This document shows, one piece after another, positions 38,568 to 47,385 of a DNA stretch of 64,000 nucleotides. The translations under genes were made by a program, and so were the position numbers. Source of the DNA: Desulfuromonas acetoxidans DSM 684 (lineage in GTDB: Bacteria > Desulfobacterota > Desulfuromonadia > Desulfuromonadales > Desulfuromonadaceae). Each line of letters opens with the position of its first letter. Position 1 is the first letter of the stretch. Under the pieces are notes generated by a model. It made no database searches. It was not told the origin of the DNA and was given only the letters and a program-made list of their open reading frames with translations. The DNA is taken from contig NZ_AAEW02000008.1 in NCBI RefSeq assembly GCF_000167355.1, positions 1 to 64,000 on the forward strand, given 5' to 3'.

Positions 38568-41180
38568 ATGGATTCAGCATTACGCGTCACCTCCGGCTAC
38601 GACAGCCTCGACCAGATTCTCGACGGACTCCGCATCGGCGACAACGTGGTGTGGGAAGTTGACAGCATCGATGACTACCGCTATTTCATCGGACCCTATG
38701 TCGACCATGCCCTCAAAGAGAATCGACGGGTGATCTACATGCGCTTCGGTGAGCACGAGCCGCTGCTCGGGGCGTCACCCCACATTCGGGTGTGCTCCAT
38801 CGATCCACGCCAGGGCTTTGAACATTTCGCCACCCGCATCCATGAAATCCTCCGCGACGAAGGCACCGGCGCTTTTTACGTTTTCGATTGCCTGTCGGAA
38901 CTGCTTTCCGCCTGGACCACCGACCACATGGTCGGCAACTTTTTCTGGGTCACCTGCCCGTATCTGTTCGAGCTGGATACCGTGGCTTATTTTGCCCTGA
39001 TCCGCCATAGTCACTCGTTTGAAACCCTCGACCGCATCCGTCAGACCACCCAGGTGCTGGTCGATGTCTACCAGGCCGATGGACATTTCTACGTCCACCC
39101 ACGCAAGGTTTGGCAACGCCACTCGCCGACCATGTTCCTGCCGCATCGCAAACACGGTGACCGCTTCATTCCCATCACCAACAGTTGGGAAGCAACTAAG
39201 CTGCTACGTACCCATGGTCGTCGTGAGGGGTACGGTACCCGCTATCTCGATCACTGGCATCAGTTGTTTCTCGAAGCCGAACGCCTGGATCGCGAACAGG
39301 CTGAACCGCGCGAACAACTGACCATGATTCGTCATATTTGCCGTCATATGATTGGCCGCGATGAACGCGTGCTGGCGCTCGCCGAACGCTATTTCTCCTT
39401 GTCTGATCTCATCAACATTCGTTCGCGTATCATCGGTACCGGCTTTATCGGCGGCAAGGCCGTCGGTATGTTGCTCGCTAACCATATCCTCAGTAAAGAA
39501 TTGTCGTTTACCTGGCGCGATGCTCTGGAACCTCATGATTCCTTTTATGTGGGTTCCAACGTCTACTACAGCTACATCGTCCACAATGGCTGGTGGAAAT
39601 TGTTCATGGAGCAAAAAAACACTGATGGCTATTTTTCCGCTGCTGAGACGTTACGCGAGTGCATGATGCAGGGCGTGTTTCCTGAATCGATCCGCGAAGG
39701 GTTCCGGCGCATGCTGGAATATTTTGGACAATACCCGATTATCGTCCGTTCCAGTTCCTTACTGGAAGACGGTTTCGGCAATGCCTTTGCCGGAAAATAC
39801 GATAGTTTTTTCCGCACCAACCAGGGTACCCCGGAAGAGCGGCTGGAGATGTTTGAGGATGCGGTGCGGCGGATTTTTGCCAGTGCCATGAGCGAAGAGG
39901 CGCTGGCCTATCGCCTGCAGCGCGGACTCGATCAGAGCGACGAGCAGATGGCGTTGCTGGTGCAGCGGGTGTCCGGCAGCTACCATGAGCGCTATTACTT
40001 TCCGGAACTGGCCGGGGTCGGCGTGTCGTACAACAGTTTTGTCTGGGATCGTGACATGGAACCCACCGCCGGGATGTTGCGCCTGGTTCTCGGTCTGGGA
40101 ACCCGTGCCGTCGATCGGGTTGATGGTGACTATCCGTGCATTGTCGCTCTGGATGCGCCAATGAAGCGCCCGGTCAAAGGCGTGGAAGACGTGCGCAAGT
40201 TTTCCCAGCGTGATGTCGATGTGCTCAATGTTGAGGAAAACGCGCTGCAGACAGTGTCTACCCTGCGCCTTTCCGGGGCATTACCTGAAATGCCATGGTC
40301 TCTGTATGGTGTGCGCGATACTGAAACCAGCAGCCTTATCCGCAGTCGCACCCGGCAAAAAGAGGATGTCTGGCTGCTCACCTTTGAGCGGTTTCTGGCG
40401 CAGACCGATTTTTGCGCCATGATGCAGAACGCCTTGAAAACACTGGAAAATGCCTACGATTATCCGGTGGATATTGAATTTACTGCCAGTGTTGATACCC
40501 AGCAGACCATCCGTTTGTGCGTGGTGCAGTGCCGTCCGTTGCAGACCAAGGGCATTCAGACTCTGGGTCAGTTGCCGACCGATCTCGATGACGAGCAAGT
40601 GATCTTTCGTAACGAGGGCAATTTTATGGGTGGCAATGTTGCCCACCAATTGAGCTGGATTATCTGGGTCGAGCCTGATGAATATGCCCGTCTCGGCCAT
40701 GCGGATAAATTTGAGGTGGCCCGCCTTATTGGCCGCCTCAACAAGCGCATTGCCGATCGACAGGACAACAAAACCATGCTGCTCGGACCAGGACGCTGGG
40801 GGACATCAACACCGAGTCTCGGCGTGCCAATTGCCTTCAACGAAATTAACAACATGACCATTGTTGGCGAAGTGGCCTTTGAAAGCGGCGGCATGATGCC
40901 GGAGCTATCCTACGGCTCCCACTTTTTCCAGGATCTGGTCGAGAGCGAGATCTTTTATCTGGCGCTTTATCCGGAGCGCCGCGATTGCCAGTTTAACCGT
41001 CAGCGATTATTGAACTTCCACAATGTGTTTGAAGGTTTAATGCCGGCCAGCAGTCGGTTTAAAAAGGTGGTGAAGGTGCTGCAGGTGGAGGATGCCGGAC
41101 TGTATGTCCGTTCTGATGTGGTCAGTCAGCAACTGGTGTGCTACAGCGAAAACGGCGATTATGCTGAATTGCCGGTTTAG
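38568..41180 (+). CDS. PEP/pyruvate-binding domain protein with RecA/KaiC-like N-terminus
   Basis: This large 870-residue protein is of uncertain role. The N-terminus (about 1-230) begins SGYDSLDQILDGLRIGDNVV, the layout of a KaiC/RecA-like domain, but where the Walker A loop GxxxxGKT should be there is EVDSIDDYRYF, so ATP binding there is doubtful. From about 290 to 650 it has a PEP-synthase/PPDK ATP-grasp domain with GTGFIGGKAVGM and YPIIVRSSSLLEDGFGNAF. No phosphohistidine (TSH) domain or PEP barrel is seen. It may be a phosphotransferase or kinase. AGAGGA lies 7 bases before the ATG. Confidence 0.8.
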   Translation: MDSALRVTSGYDSLDQILDGLRIGDNVVWEVDSIDDYRYFIGPYVDHALKENRRVIYMRFGEHEPLLGASPHIRVCSIDPRQGFEHFATRIHEILRDEGTGAFYVFDCLSELLSAWTTDHMVGNFFWVTCPYLFELDTVAYFALIRHSHSFETLDRIRQTTQVLVDVYQADGHFYVHPRKVWQRHSPTMFLPHRKHGDRFIPITNSWEATKLLRTHGRREGYGTRYLDHWHQLFLEAERLDREQAEPREQLTMIRHICRHMIGRDERVLALAERYFSLSDLINIRSRIIGTGFIGGKAVGMLLANHILSKELSFTWRDALEPHDSFYVGSNVYYSYIVHNGWWKLFMEQKNTDGYFSAAETLRECMMQGVFPESIREGFRRMLEYFGQYPIIVRSSSLLEDGFGNAFAGKYDSFFRTNQGTPEERLEMFEDAVRRIFASAMSEEALAYRLQRGLDQSDEQMALLVQRVSGSYHERYYFPELAGVGVSYNSFVWDRDMEPTAGMLRLVLGLGTRAVDRVDGDYPCIVALDAPMKRPVKGVEDVRKFSQRDVDVLNVEENALQTVSTLRLSGALPEMPWSLYGVRDTETSSLIRSRTRQKEDVWLLTFERFLAQTDFCAMMQNALKTLENAYDYPVDIEFTASVDTQQTIRLCVVQCRPLQTKGIQTLGQLPTDLDDEQVIFRNEGNFMGGNVAHQLSWIIWVEPDEYARLGHADKFEVARLIGRLNKRIADRQDNKTMLLGPGRWGTSTPSLGVPIAFNEINNMTIVGEVAFESGGMMPELSYGSHFFQDLVESEIFYLALYPERRDCQFNRQRLLNFHNVFEGLMPASSRFKKVVKVLQVEDAGLYVRSDVVSQQLVCYSENGDYAELPV

Positions 41181-41189
41181 AGGGCTGGC

Positions 41190-41381
41190 TCAGATGATCG
41201 GTCCCTGATAGTCCAGAGTTGACCAGAAATAACCGAGAGCGCCGAAGGCGACGGTAACCACCAAAAGGAACACGGCAATGAGGCTCATGACCATGCCGTT
41301 GCGGTATTCTTTGCGGCGGATGAAATGCCAGGCCAGGTAGAAAAACAGGAAGCTGGCCGGGGCGGACAGAAACATCATCAT
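41190..41381 (-). CDS. small membrane protein of unknown function
   Basis: The 63-residue protein has two hydrophobic segments (about 3-19 and 31-52) joined by a basic RRKEYRNG loop. AAGGAG precedes the start, about 12 bases from the first of three successive ATG codons. It is convergent with the 38568 gene with a 9-base gap. The codon pattern and ribosome site support a real gene, but no family is recognised. Confidence 0.6.
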   Translation of the reverse strand: MMMFLSAPASFLFFYLAWHFIRRKEYRNGMVMSLIAVFLLVVTVAFGALGYFWSTLDYQGPII

Positions 41382-41748
41382 GGTGAAACAGGGCTCCTTG
41401 ATTAGGGCGTTTCGAAACGGCCCCTGTTATAGCGAATTTTCGGAGTGGGTTCAAGAGGTGAGGGAGGTTTTGTAGTTGGTGGTTTTTAACACGGAGGCTC
41501 GGAGACATGGAGAAGGGCAACCCCGTTTCGCCTCACGATGACTTCACGATCAAGTCGGATAAAGGCCAAGATTTATTTTGGGAGAATCAAAAGAAAGCCC
41601 CAAAAACATTCGCGAATAAATTCTCTCCTACAAATATGGATTTGAGAATGTTCAGATCTTATCCGAAGTTATCGAGGCCTTTATCGTGAGGCTAAGAAAA
41701 AAGGTCTGCCATGAGGTTTTCTCCGTGTCTCAGTGGTGAAAAAATCAT
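41382..41748. repeat. non-coding stretch bounded by imperfect inverted repeats
   Basis: Between 41491 and 41742 lies a segment with related, inverted ends. The left end carries AACACGGAGGCTCGGAGACA and the right end TTCTCCGTGTCTCAGTGGTG. Ends of this kind (CTCCGTGTCTC...GTGGTGAA) are common around small, often decayed intergenic elements in Geobacter-type genomes. A 60-codon open frame at 41507 looks spurious. A second frame (YKYGFENVQILSEVIEAF) may be a relic of a small protein, but I cannot name it. Confidence 0.45.
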
Positions 41749-43176
41749 TCAAGTTGCCTGCCGCATATGCGCATAGGCATCCAACGCCTGCTGGCGTGAG
41801 ACTTTGATATCAACCATCGGCTCAGGATAGGTTCCACCAAGCGTAATCCCACATTCCTGCAACAAACCCTTCGGAGCTTGCCACGGGCAGAACAGATAGC
41901 GGTTCGGCAGCTTGGCCAGTTCCGGCACAAAGTGGCGGGTGTAGTCGCCGTGGGGATCAAACTTCTGGCCTTGGGTGACCGGATTGAAGATGCGGAAGTA
42001 GGGTGCGGCATCCGCTCCGCAGCCAGCAATCCACTGCCAGCTAGCACTGTTGTTGGCCAGATCAGCATCGAGCAGACAGTCCCAGAACCACGCGGCGCCA
42101 TGGTGCCAGTGGATGCCGAGATTTTTCACCAGAAATGATCCCACCACCATGCGCACCCGGTTGTGCATGGTGCCGGTCTGCCATAGCTCGCGCATCCCGG
42201 CATCCACAAACGGAATGCCGGTCAGCCCCTGCTGCCAGCGGTTGAGTTTCTCTGCATCATCGTGCCAGGGGAAGAGGTTGAAGCGACGGTCGAGATTGAT
42301 CCGATCCATATCGGGATGGTGGAATAGCTGGGTAACGGAAAACTCCCGCCAAGCGAGTTGACGTTGAAACGCCAGGGCGTCTTCGTGGCCGATGGCTTGC
42401 GCGTCATGCCACAGTTGATGCACGGAAATCTCCCCCCAATGGATAGCCGGTGACAGACGAGAGACGTGGGGCTGCGCTGGTAAATCGCGCCCCTCACCAT
42501 AACCGAGCAATTCTTCTTCCATAAAGGTCTGCCAGCGTTGCTGAGCGCCAGCTTCTCCCGGTTGCCAGTGGTGGAGGACTTTGTCCGCCCATGGATGGTT
42601 AGGTCGCAATTCGAGGTCCGCCAGTTTCAAGGCGCTGTACGGTGTTACCGCAGCCAGAGCGATTTCGGCAGGTCGGGGCAGGGGGGACCGGACCGGCACA
42701 CTGTCGCGGGCGTGGCGGTAAAATGGTGTGAATATCTGATAGGGCGTCTGGTCTCTTTTCAGCACCTGCCATGGTTCCCACAGCAGTGAACCGTTGTCAC
42801 TGTGGACGGTGATGCCCAGCCCTTGCAGTTTCTCTTTAATTATCCTGTCGCGATTGATCCGCCATGGCTCATAGCAGCGGTTCCAGGTCACGGTCCGGCA
42901 GTCATAGTGCTGAACCAGTTGTTCAAGAAGAGTATCAGCCGGGCCCCGAAACAGTTGCAGGTGGCCATCAAGTTGTTGATTGAGGGCGTCCAGACTGCGG
43001 TGCAGCCAGCAGCGGCTGGCCGCGCCCATGCGCTGATCTGCGGCATGTTCATCATCGAGAATATAAATGGGGATGACCGGACCGAGGCGTGTTGCTGTGA
43101 GCAGGGCCGGGTTGTCATGCAGGCGTAGATCCTGGCGGAACCACATGATGACTGGGGCAGATGGCGCAGAAGGCAT
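41749..43176 (-). CDS. phrB: deoxyribodipyrimidine photolyase
   Basis: This light-driven flavoenzyme splits UV-induced pyrimidine dimers. The 475 residues show the N-terminal antenna domain (about 8-135, IMWFRQDLRLHDNPAL) and the FAD-binding helical domain (about 200-470). Signatures include GLTGIPFVDAGMRELWQTG, MHNRVRMVVGSFLVKNL and GCGADAAPYFRIFNP. AGGAAAA lies close before the ATG. It starts 10 bases after the ABC1 kinase gene and is the last gene of a three-gene operon facing the B12-type MerR regulator, which suggests light induction. Confidence 0.95.
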   Translation of the reverse strand: MPSAPSAPVIMWFRQDLRLHDNPALLTATRLGPVIPIYILDDEHAADQRMGAASRCWLHRSLDALNQQLDGHLQLFRGPADTLLEQLVQHYDCRTVTWNRCYEPWRINRDRIIKEKLQGLGITVHSDNGSLLWEPWQVLKRDQTPYQIFTPFYRHARDSVPVRSPLPRPAEIALAAVTPYSALKLADLELRPNHPWADKVLHHWQPGEAGAQQRWQTFMEEELLGYGEGRDLPAQPHVSRLSPAIHWGEISVHQLWHDAQAIGHEDALAFQRQLAWREFSVTQLFHHPDMDRINLDRRFNLFPWHDDAEKLNRWQQGLTGIPFVDAGMRELWQTGTMHNRVRMVVGSFLVKNLGIHWHHGAAWFWDCLLDADLANNSASWQWIAGCGADAAPYFRIFNPVTQGQKFDPHGDYTRHFVPELAKLPNRYLFCPWQAPKGLLQECGITLGGTYPEPMVDIKVSRQQALDAYAHMRQAT

Positions 43177-43186
43177 AAGTGTTTTC

Positions 43187-44776
43187 CTATTTCAAACGTA
43201 GACCGCGCCAAGTCAGCAGACCGGCGACGGCTAAAGCAATCCACGATGCGTTCTGTGCCCAGGATTGCGGGGCGCGTTGCAGGTAGAAGGCGACGGCCAG
43301 CCAGAAAATGATTATTGCCAGGCGGCGCAATAGCTTAGCCAGATGGTGCAGCAGGTACTGACGGTCGGCATTGGCCATGCGCACCACCAGATCACCTTGT
43401 TCGGCGAGTTCCGTTACCCGCCGTGCCCGGCTCAGGGTCAAAGGCAGTTGTGCGACCTCCTTGATCAGCTTGTCAAGGCCGAGAGAATTTTCACCTAAAG
43501 CCCGCGGCAGGTTGTTTTTGAGGATCGGCAGGATGTCTTTGACGCCGTTAAAGTTTGTGACGTACTGAGTCCCCAGGCCCTCAATCAGCGAGCTGACGCG
43601 CATGACGTAAATAATATCCTGCGGCAGCTTGAACGGCTGATCGTGGAGCACGTCAAGCACACCGAACGCCAGTTCCTGCATGCTTGATGCATCAAGTTGT
43701 TCACTGTCGAAGATGTCAAACAACCGTTCGGCCACCTCGCTCATGTGACGTGGATCTGATTCTTCGGTGAGGATGCCGAGGCGGCGCGTGGCGCTGACCA
43801 GCAGATCGTAGTCGCGCTCGTAAGCGGCCTTGACCGCGTAGATCATCGCCTGACGCATGGCCTGGGGAATCCGACTGACCATGCCGAAGTCGAGAAACAC
43901 CAGTTGCCCCTGTTCCGTCACCAGCAGGTTGCCGGGATGCGGGTCGGCGTGAAAGATCCCCTTGACCAGCATCTGTTCGGTGTAGAACATCACCAGATGC
44001 TGCATCAGCTCTTCGAACGACACCGACATTTTTTTTACCGCTGCTACATTGTCGATGCGCACACCCTCTTCAAAACTCATCACCAGGGCAAACTCGCTGC
44101 AATAGGCCGGGTAGGGTGTCGGAAAGCGGATCATCTCCGGTTGATGGTCGTTGTAGATCTGGCGGAACTGTTCGAGGTTGGCCAACTCGCGGCTCATGTT
44201 GACCTCTTCGAGAATCACCTGAGTAAAGGCGCGTAGCACCGATTCGATGGAGTGACGGGTCTGGTCGGTGAACAGTGGCTGAAACAGGTGCATGAACAGG
44301 TTGAGAAGAACGATGTCAATGCGCACGATCCAGCGAATGTCGGCGCGCAGCAGTTTGACCGCCACCCAGTCGCCCTCTTTTTTCAGCCGTGCCCGATGGA
44401 CCTGGCCGATGGAGGCGCTTGCGATGGGCTGTTCGTCAAAGGCGCTGAAATAGGTCTTGTCACCGAAGGCGTTCTCCATGACCTGGCGTCTTTGGGCGTC
44501 GTTCATCGGTGGCATCTGGTCGTGGAGCTGACGCAGTGCGGCCAGATAGTCGCTGTCGAAAAAGTCCGCACGGGTGGCGAGGACCTGGGCCAGCTTCAGA
44601 AAGCTGGTTCCCAGGGTGCGGATGGTGGCCACCAGCTCGTGTGGTGACAGTGGTTGCCACAACAGCCACCGATCGCGGCGGCGAAACAACAAAAACACCG
44701 TGACCAGAAAGCGGAAGATGCGATAACTGCGCAGTGGATGACACTGGCGCAGAATGAGCAAAATCAACCGGCCCAC
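43187..44776 (-). CDS. ABC1/UbiB-family atypical kinase
   Basis: The 529-residue protein has kinase-like motifs VAVKLLRADI (ATP Lys), ADPHPGNLLV (catalytic-loop type) and FLDFGMVSR (metal-binding DFG), as in UbiB/ADCK proteins. Two hydrophobic helices at the C-terminus (about 475-525) anchor it in the membrane. Family members support quinone biosynthesis or lipid homeostasis as ATPases. The GTG start at 44776 follows the stop of the phasin-like gene with no gap, and AAGGA lies in that gene's last codons. In this position it belongs to the photolyase operon. Confidence 0.9.
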   Translation of the reverse strand: MGRLILLILRQCHPLRSYRIFRFLVTVFLLFRRRDRWLLWQPLSPHELVATIRTLGTSFLKLAQVLATRADFFDSDYLAALRQLHDQMPPMNDAQRRQVMENAFGDKTYFSAFDEQPIASASIGQVHRARLKKEGDWVAVKLLRADIRWIVRIDIVLLNLFMHLFQPLFTDQTRHSIESVLRAFTQVILEEVNMSRELANLEQFRQIYNDHQPEMIRFPTPYPAYCSEFALVMSFEEGVRIDNVAAVKKMSVSFEELMQHLVMFYTEQMLVKGIFHADPHPGNLLVTEQGQLVFLDFGMVSRIPQAMRQAMIYAVKAAYERDYDLLVSATRRLGILTEESDPRHMSEVAERLFDIFDSEQLDASSMQELAFGVLDVLHDQPFKLPQDIIYVMRVSSLIEGLGTQYVTNFNGVKDILPILKNNLPRALGENSLGLDKLIKEVAQLPLTLSRARRVTELAEQGDLVVRMANADRQYLLHHLAKLLRRLAIIIFWLAVAFYLQRAPQSWAQNASWIALAVAGLLTWRGLRLK

Positions 44777-45052
44777 TTAACGATCCAGTTCCTTTTTCAA
44801 CTGTTCAAGATCTTCTTTTGTGGCCAGGCCCAATTCATCGATCACTTCCTTGAGCAGTCCTTTTAATGTTTGACGCAGGCTTTCGCGCTCTTCTGCGCCT
44901 TTTTCGGCCAGATCATCAAGAAACGTGCGCGCAGTGTTTTCGGCTTTACCCTGCCAATCTTTGAGCTCTTCGCTGTTTTTTTCAATCTGCTCTTTTGCCG
45001 CCAGGGCGCCGCCGAGAGCAACATAAAAAAGTTGTTCCAATTTGTTTTCCAT
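44777..45052 (-). CDS. phasin-like coiled-coil protein
   Basis: The 91-residue protein has a short amphipathic/hydrophobic front (LEQLFYVALGGALAAKEQ) followed by a highly charged coiled coil to the C-terminus. It resembles phasin or PhaI-type granule-associated proteins often encoded beside ABC1 kinases. The ATG at 45052 was chosen because GGAGGAT lies just upstream; a longer start at 45118 would add 22 residues and overlap the promoter. It is the first gene of the operon with the ABC1 kinase and photolyase. Confidence 0.8.
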   Translation of the reverse strand: MENKLEQLFYVALGGALAAKEQIEKNSEELKDWQGKAENTARTFLDDLAEKGAEERESLRQTLKGLLKEVIDELGLATKEDLEQLKKELDR

Positions 45053-45071
45053 AACATCCTCCATATTTCTA

Positions 45072-45099
45072 TTGTTATTGATTGCGTTTTCCTTATAGT
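45072..45099 (+). promoter_or_regulatory. sigma-70 type promoter of the MerR/B12 gene
   Basis: TTGTTA at 45072-45077, a 16-base spacer and TATAGT at 45094-45099 lie 37 bases before the MerR start. A divergent minus-strand promoter is suggested by TGGACA near 45125 and AATACT or TACTAT near 45096-45101. Confidence 0.45.
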
Positions 45100-45118
45100 A
45101 TTTAGTGATATTCATCAT

Positions 45119-45131
45119 TTGTCCAGGACAA
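45119..45131. promoter_or_regulatory. palindromic operator candidate in the light-module divergent promoter
   Basis: TTGTCC-A-GGACAA is a perfect 6-bp inverted repeat. It overlaps the ribosome site of the MerR gene (AGGA) and the proposed -35 of the divergent photolyase operon, so binding could silence both. Confidence 0.5.
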
Positions 45132-45135
45132 AACC

Positions 45136-46008
45136 ATGCTCACTGTTCAACAACTCAGTCAGGAACTCGGCGTCAGCGTCGATACGTTACGTGTCTGGGA
45201 GAGACGCTACGGCTTTCCCCAACCGCAACGCGACAGACGCGGCCATCGTCGCTATCCTTTGGATCAGGTGGCACAGTTGCACATTGTGCGTAAATTGCAA
45301 TCGTTGGGTTATCGTCCCAACAGCCTGTTTGCCATGTCTGCTGATGAGCGCCATCAGTTGCTTGATTCCTATGTGGCTGAAGATGAAAATCGTGCCCGTG
45401 GCTTTCAATCTCTGGTGTTATCGGCGTCGCTGGATGAGCTGGAGCAGGTGCTGCGCTATCACCTGGCCACGACTACCATCGAGCATTTTATCCTTCATTG
45501 TAGCGCAGAGGTGCTGGCCTGTCTTGATCGTGGTTGGATATCGGGGGAATTGACCATTGCCCGTGAGCATGCCATCTCTGACCGGATACAGAAGATCTTG
45601 CTCGAAATTCTTGGTCAGCAACAGGATACCGATGTGGCATCGCCCCTGATGCTGTTTGTTACCATTAACGGTGAGCGCCATCATCTGGCTTTGCTGATGG
45701 CGGCGGTGCTGTTTTCGCGTCAAGGGGTGCGTTGTCAGTGGCTGTTAGAGGATTTACCCATGTCGGAATTGCCGGATCTCGTTTATGCCACCGCCTGTCA
45801 CGGTGTTGCCCTTTCGTTCAGCAGCCATTATTCGTCGCTGCAGGCGCGCAGTGATCTGGTGACATTGCGTCGCATGTTGCCCGAGAGCTGTCATATTGTT
45901 GCTGGAGGCAGCGGGATCGCCAGTGTTTACCAGATCCCTGGAACGACTGTGGTTGATGACCTTGGTGAGGTGGAGGCGGTCAGCCGCACACTCTTTCAAC
46001 GTAAGTGA
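45136..46008 (+). CDS. MerR-family regulator with CarH/LitR-type B12-binding domain
   Basis: This is a predicted light-sensing repressor using adenosylcobalamin. The 290 residues have a MerR winged helix (about 1-68, VQQLSQELGVSVDTLRVWER), a four-helix bundle with the CarH/LitR signature W-x9-E-H (WISGELTIAREH, about 135-146) and a cobalamin-binding Rossmann domain (about 170-290). In the B12 domain the E-x-H-x-x-G motif appears as ERHHLAL, keeping the His ligand position but not the Gly. AGGA overlaps the palindrome just before the ATG. It is divergent from the photolyase operon, which it probably controls. Confidence 0.88.
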   Translation: MLTVQQLSQELGVSVDTLRVWERRYGFPQPQRDRRGHRRYPLDQVAQLHIVRKLQSLGYRPNSLFAMSADERHQLLDSYVAEDENRARGFQSLVLSASLDELEQVLRYHLATTTIEHFILHCSAEVLACLDRGWISGELTIAREHAISDRIQKILLEILGQQQDTDVASPLMLFVTINGERHHLALLMAAVLFSRQGVRCQWLLEDLPMSELPDLVYATACHGVALSFSSHYSSLQARSDLVTLRRMLPESCHIVAGGSGIASVYQIPGTTVVDDLGEVEAVSRTLFQRK

Positions 46009-46031
46009 TCATTCTGCCCGGGAGGTGTTTT

Positions 46032-46988
46032 ATGGAAAGCCGCATTCGTCTTGGTGTCAGTTCCTGTCTGTTGGGTGCCAAAGTCCGCTTTGACGGCGGC
46101 CACAAACGGGATCGCTATCTGACGGACGTGCTTGGTGGCTATGTTGATTACGTGCCGGTGTGTCCGGAAGTCGAGGTCGGACTTCCCATCCCCCGTCCGG
46201 CGTTGCGCCTGGTGCGTGATAGCCATCAAGATGTGCGGCTGCGTTTTTCCAAAGGTGGCGAAGATATCACCGATAAAATGCAGTGTTGGGCGCACCAGCG
46301 TGTCCAGCAGCTGGAGTCTGAACAACTCGATGGTTTTATCTTCAAGGCCAAATCACCGAGCAGCGGTATGGAGCGGGTTAAAATTTATCCCGAATCTGGT
46401 GGTATGCCCGATCATCATGGTATTGGGATGTTCGCGCGGATCTTTATGGAGCACTTTCCCCTGCTGCCGGTCGAGGAGGAGGGCCGTCTGCACGACCCCA
46501 AACTGCGTGAAAATTTCATTACGCGGATTTTCACCATGAAACGCTTGCGTGAAACTCTGGCCGCCGGCTCTGGTTATGGGGGAATGGTTGACTTTCACAG
46601 CCGTCACAAGTTATTGATTCTCGCCCACAGCGAAAAGATCTACCGCGAAATGGGCCGTCTGGTTGCCCATGGCAAAACTCTGCCTTTTGAGACCTTTCAA
46701 GATCAGTATCGCACCTTATTGCTCAAGGCCATGTCTTTGAAGACAACGGAGAAAAAGCAGGTGAACGTTTTGCAGCATATTCTTGGATATTTCAAAAAGC
46801 AGTTAAGCGCTGATGAAAAATCTGAAGTGCTGGAAAAAGTAGAGGATTACCGCAATGGCCTGGTTCCGCTGATTGTACCCATCACGTTGCTTAATCATTA
46901 TGTGCGTAAATATAAACAAGATTATCTGCAGGAGCAGGTTTATCTCAATCCACACCCTAAAGAGTTGAAATTGCTCAACCATGTTTGA
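46032..46988 (+). CDS. DUF523-DUF1722 (YbgA-type) protein
   Basis: The 318-residue protein has an N-terminal DUF523 domain (about 1-150, LGVSSCLLGAKVRFDGGHKR, PVCPEVEVGLPIPRPALRL) with conserved cysteines. The C-terminal DUF1722 domain (about 185-310) contains GYGGMVDFHSRHKLLILAHS. Related ybgA genes neighbour photolyase and LitR-type regulators in other bacteria. The function is unproven; DUF523 has been linked to thiouracil desulfuration. GGGAGG lies 7 bases before the ATG at 46032. It is 23 bases after the MerR gene, so the two are co-transcribed. Confidence 0.9.
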   Translation: MESRIRLGVSSCLLGAKVRFDGGHKRDRYLTDVLGGYVDYVPVCPEVEVGLPIPRPALRLVRDSHQDVRLRFSKGGEDITDKMQCWAHQRVQQLESEQLDGFIFKAKSPSSGMERVKIYPESGGMPDHHGIGMFARIFMEHFPLLPVEEEGRLHDPKLRENFITRIFTMKRLRETLAAGSGYGGMVDFHSRHKLLILAHSEKIYREMGRLVAHGKTLPFETFQDQYRTLLLKAMSLKTTEKKQVNVLQHILGYFKKQLSADEKSEVLEKVEDYRNGLVPLIVPITLLNHYVRKYKQDYLQEQVYLNPHPKELKLLNHV

Positions 46989-47385
46989 CTCTGTTGTTTG
47001 AAGTTCCGTTTTCCCACTGCCTTTACCTTTTTAAAATCTCAGTTAAGATTGTTAGAGTTTTTCTTAACCGCGGAACGTTCTTTAATAAAGGTGGCAGTGG
47101 TGCGAGATTTTATACCTCAATGGGAACTTGGGACGAGAATCCCTTTCTTCACGACCGGTGCCGCTCATACCTTTTGCGCCTCTTTTCTTGGGACTGACGT
47201 TTCTTCTTGCTTCTTTTCTCGTGTCCCAACCTCGCGTTTCGTCCTGAGGTGGGATTGTTCTGTAAAACGGATCACGCCGCACATTCGTTTGAACACGAGT
47301 GTTATGGTTGCTCCATTATCCAATGGCGCGGTTGCCGTAAACGGTGATCAGATTTGTCTGTACCATCAAATGATGAGGGCGTCCC
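46989..47385. other. intergenic region without recognised gene
   Basis: Short open frames here show no protein-like features. The stretch holds related short words, TTGGGACGAGAA near 47129 and the inverse TTCTCGTGTCCCAA near 47215, which can pair, and another TTGGGACTGA near 47189. It may be a relic element or the leader of the GGDEF-EAL gene. I see no transposase. Confidence 0.4.

Noticed and set aside
41507-41689. 60-codon frame MEKGNPVSPH...
   Set aside because: It lies inside the inverted-end element, has only a distant GGAG and matches no family.
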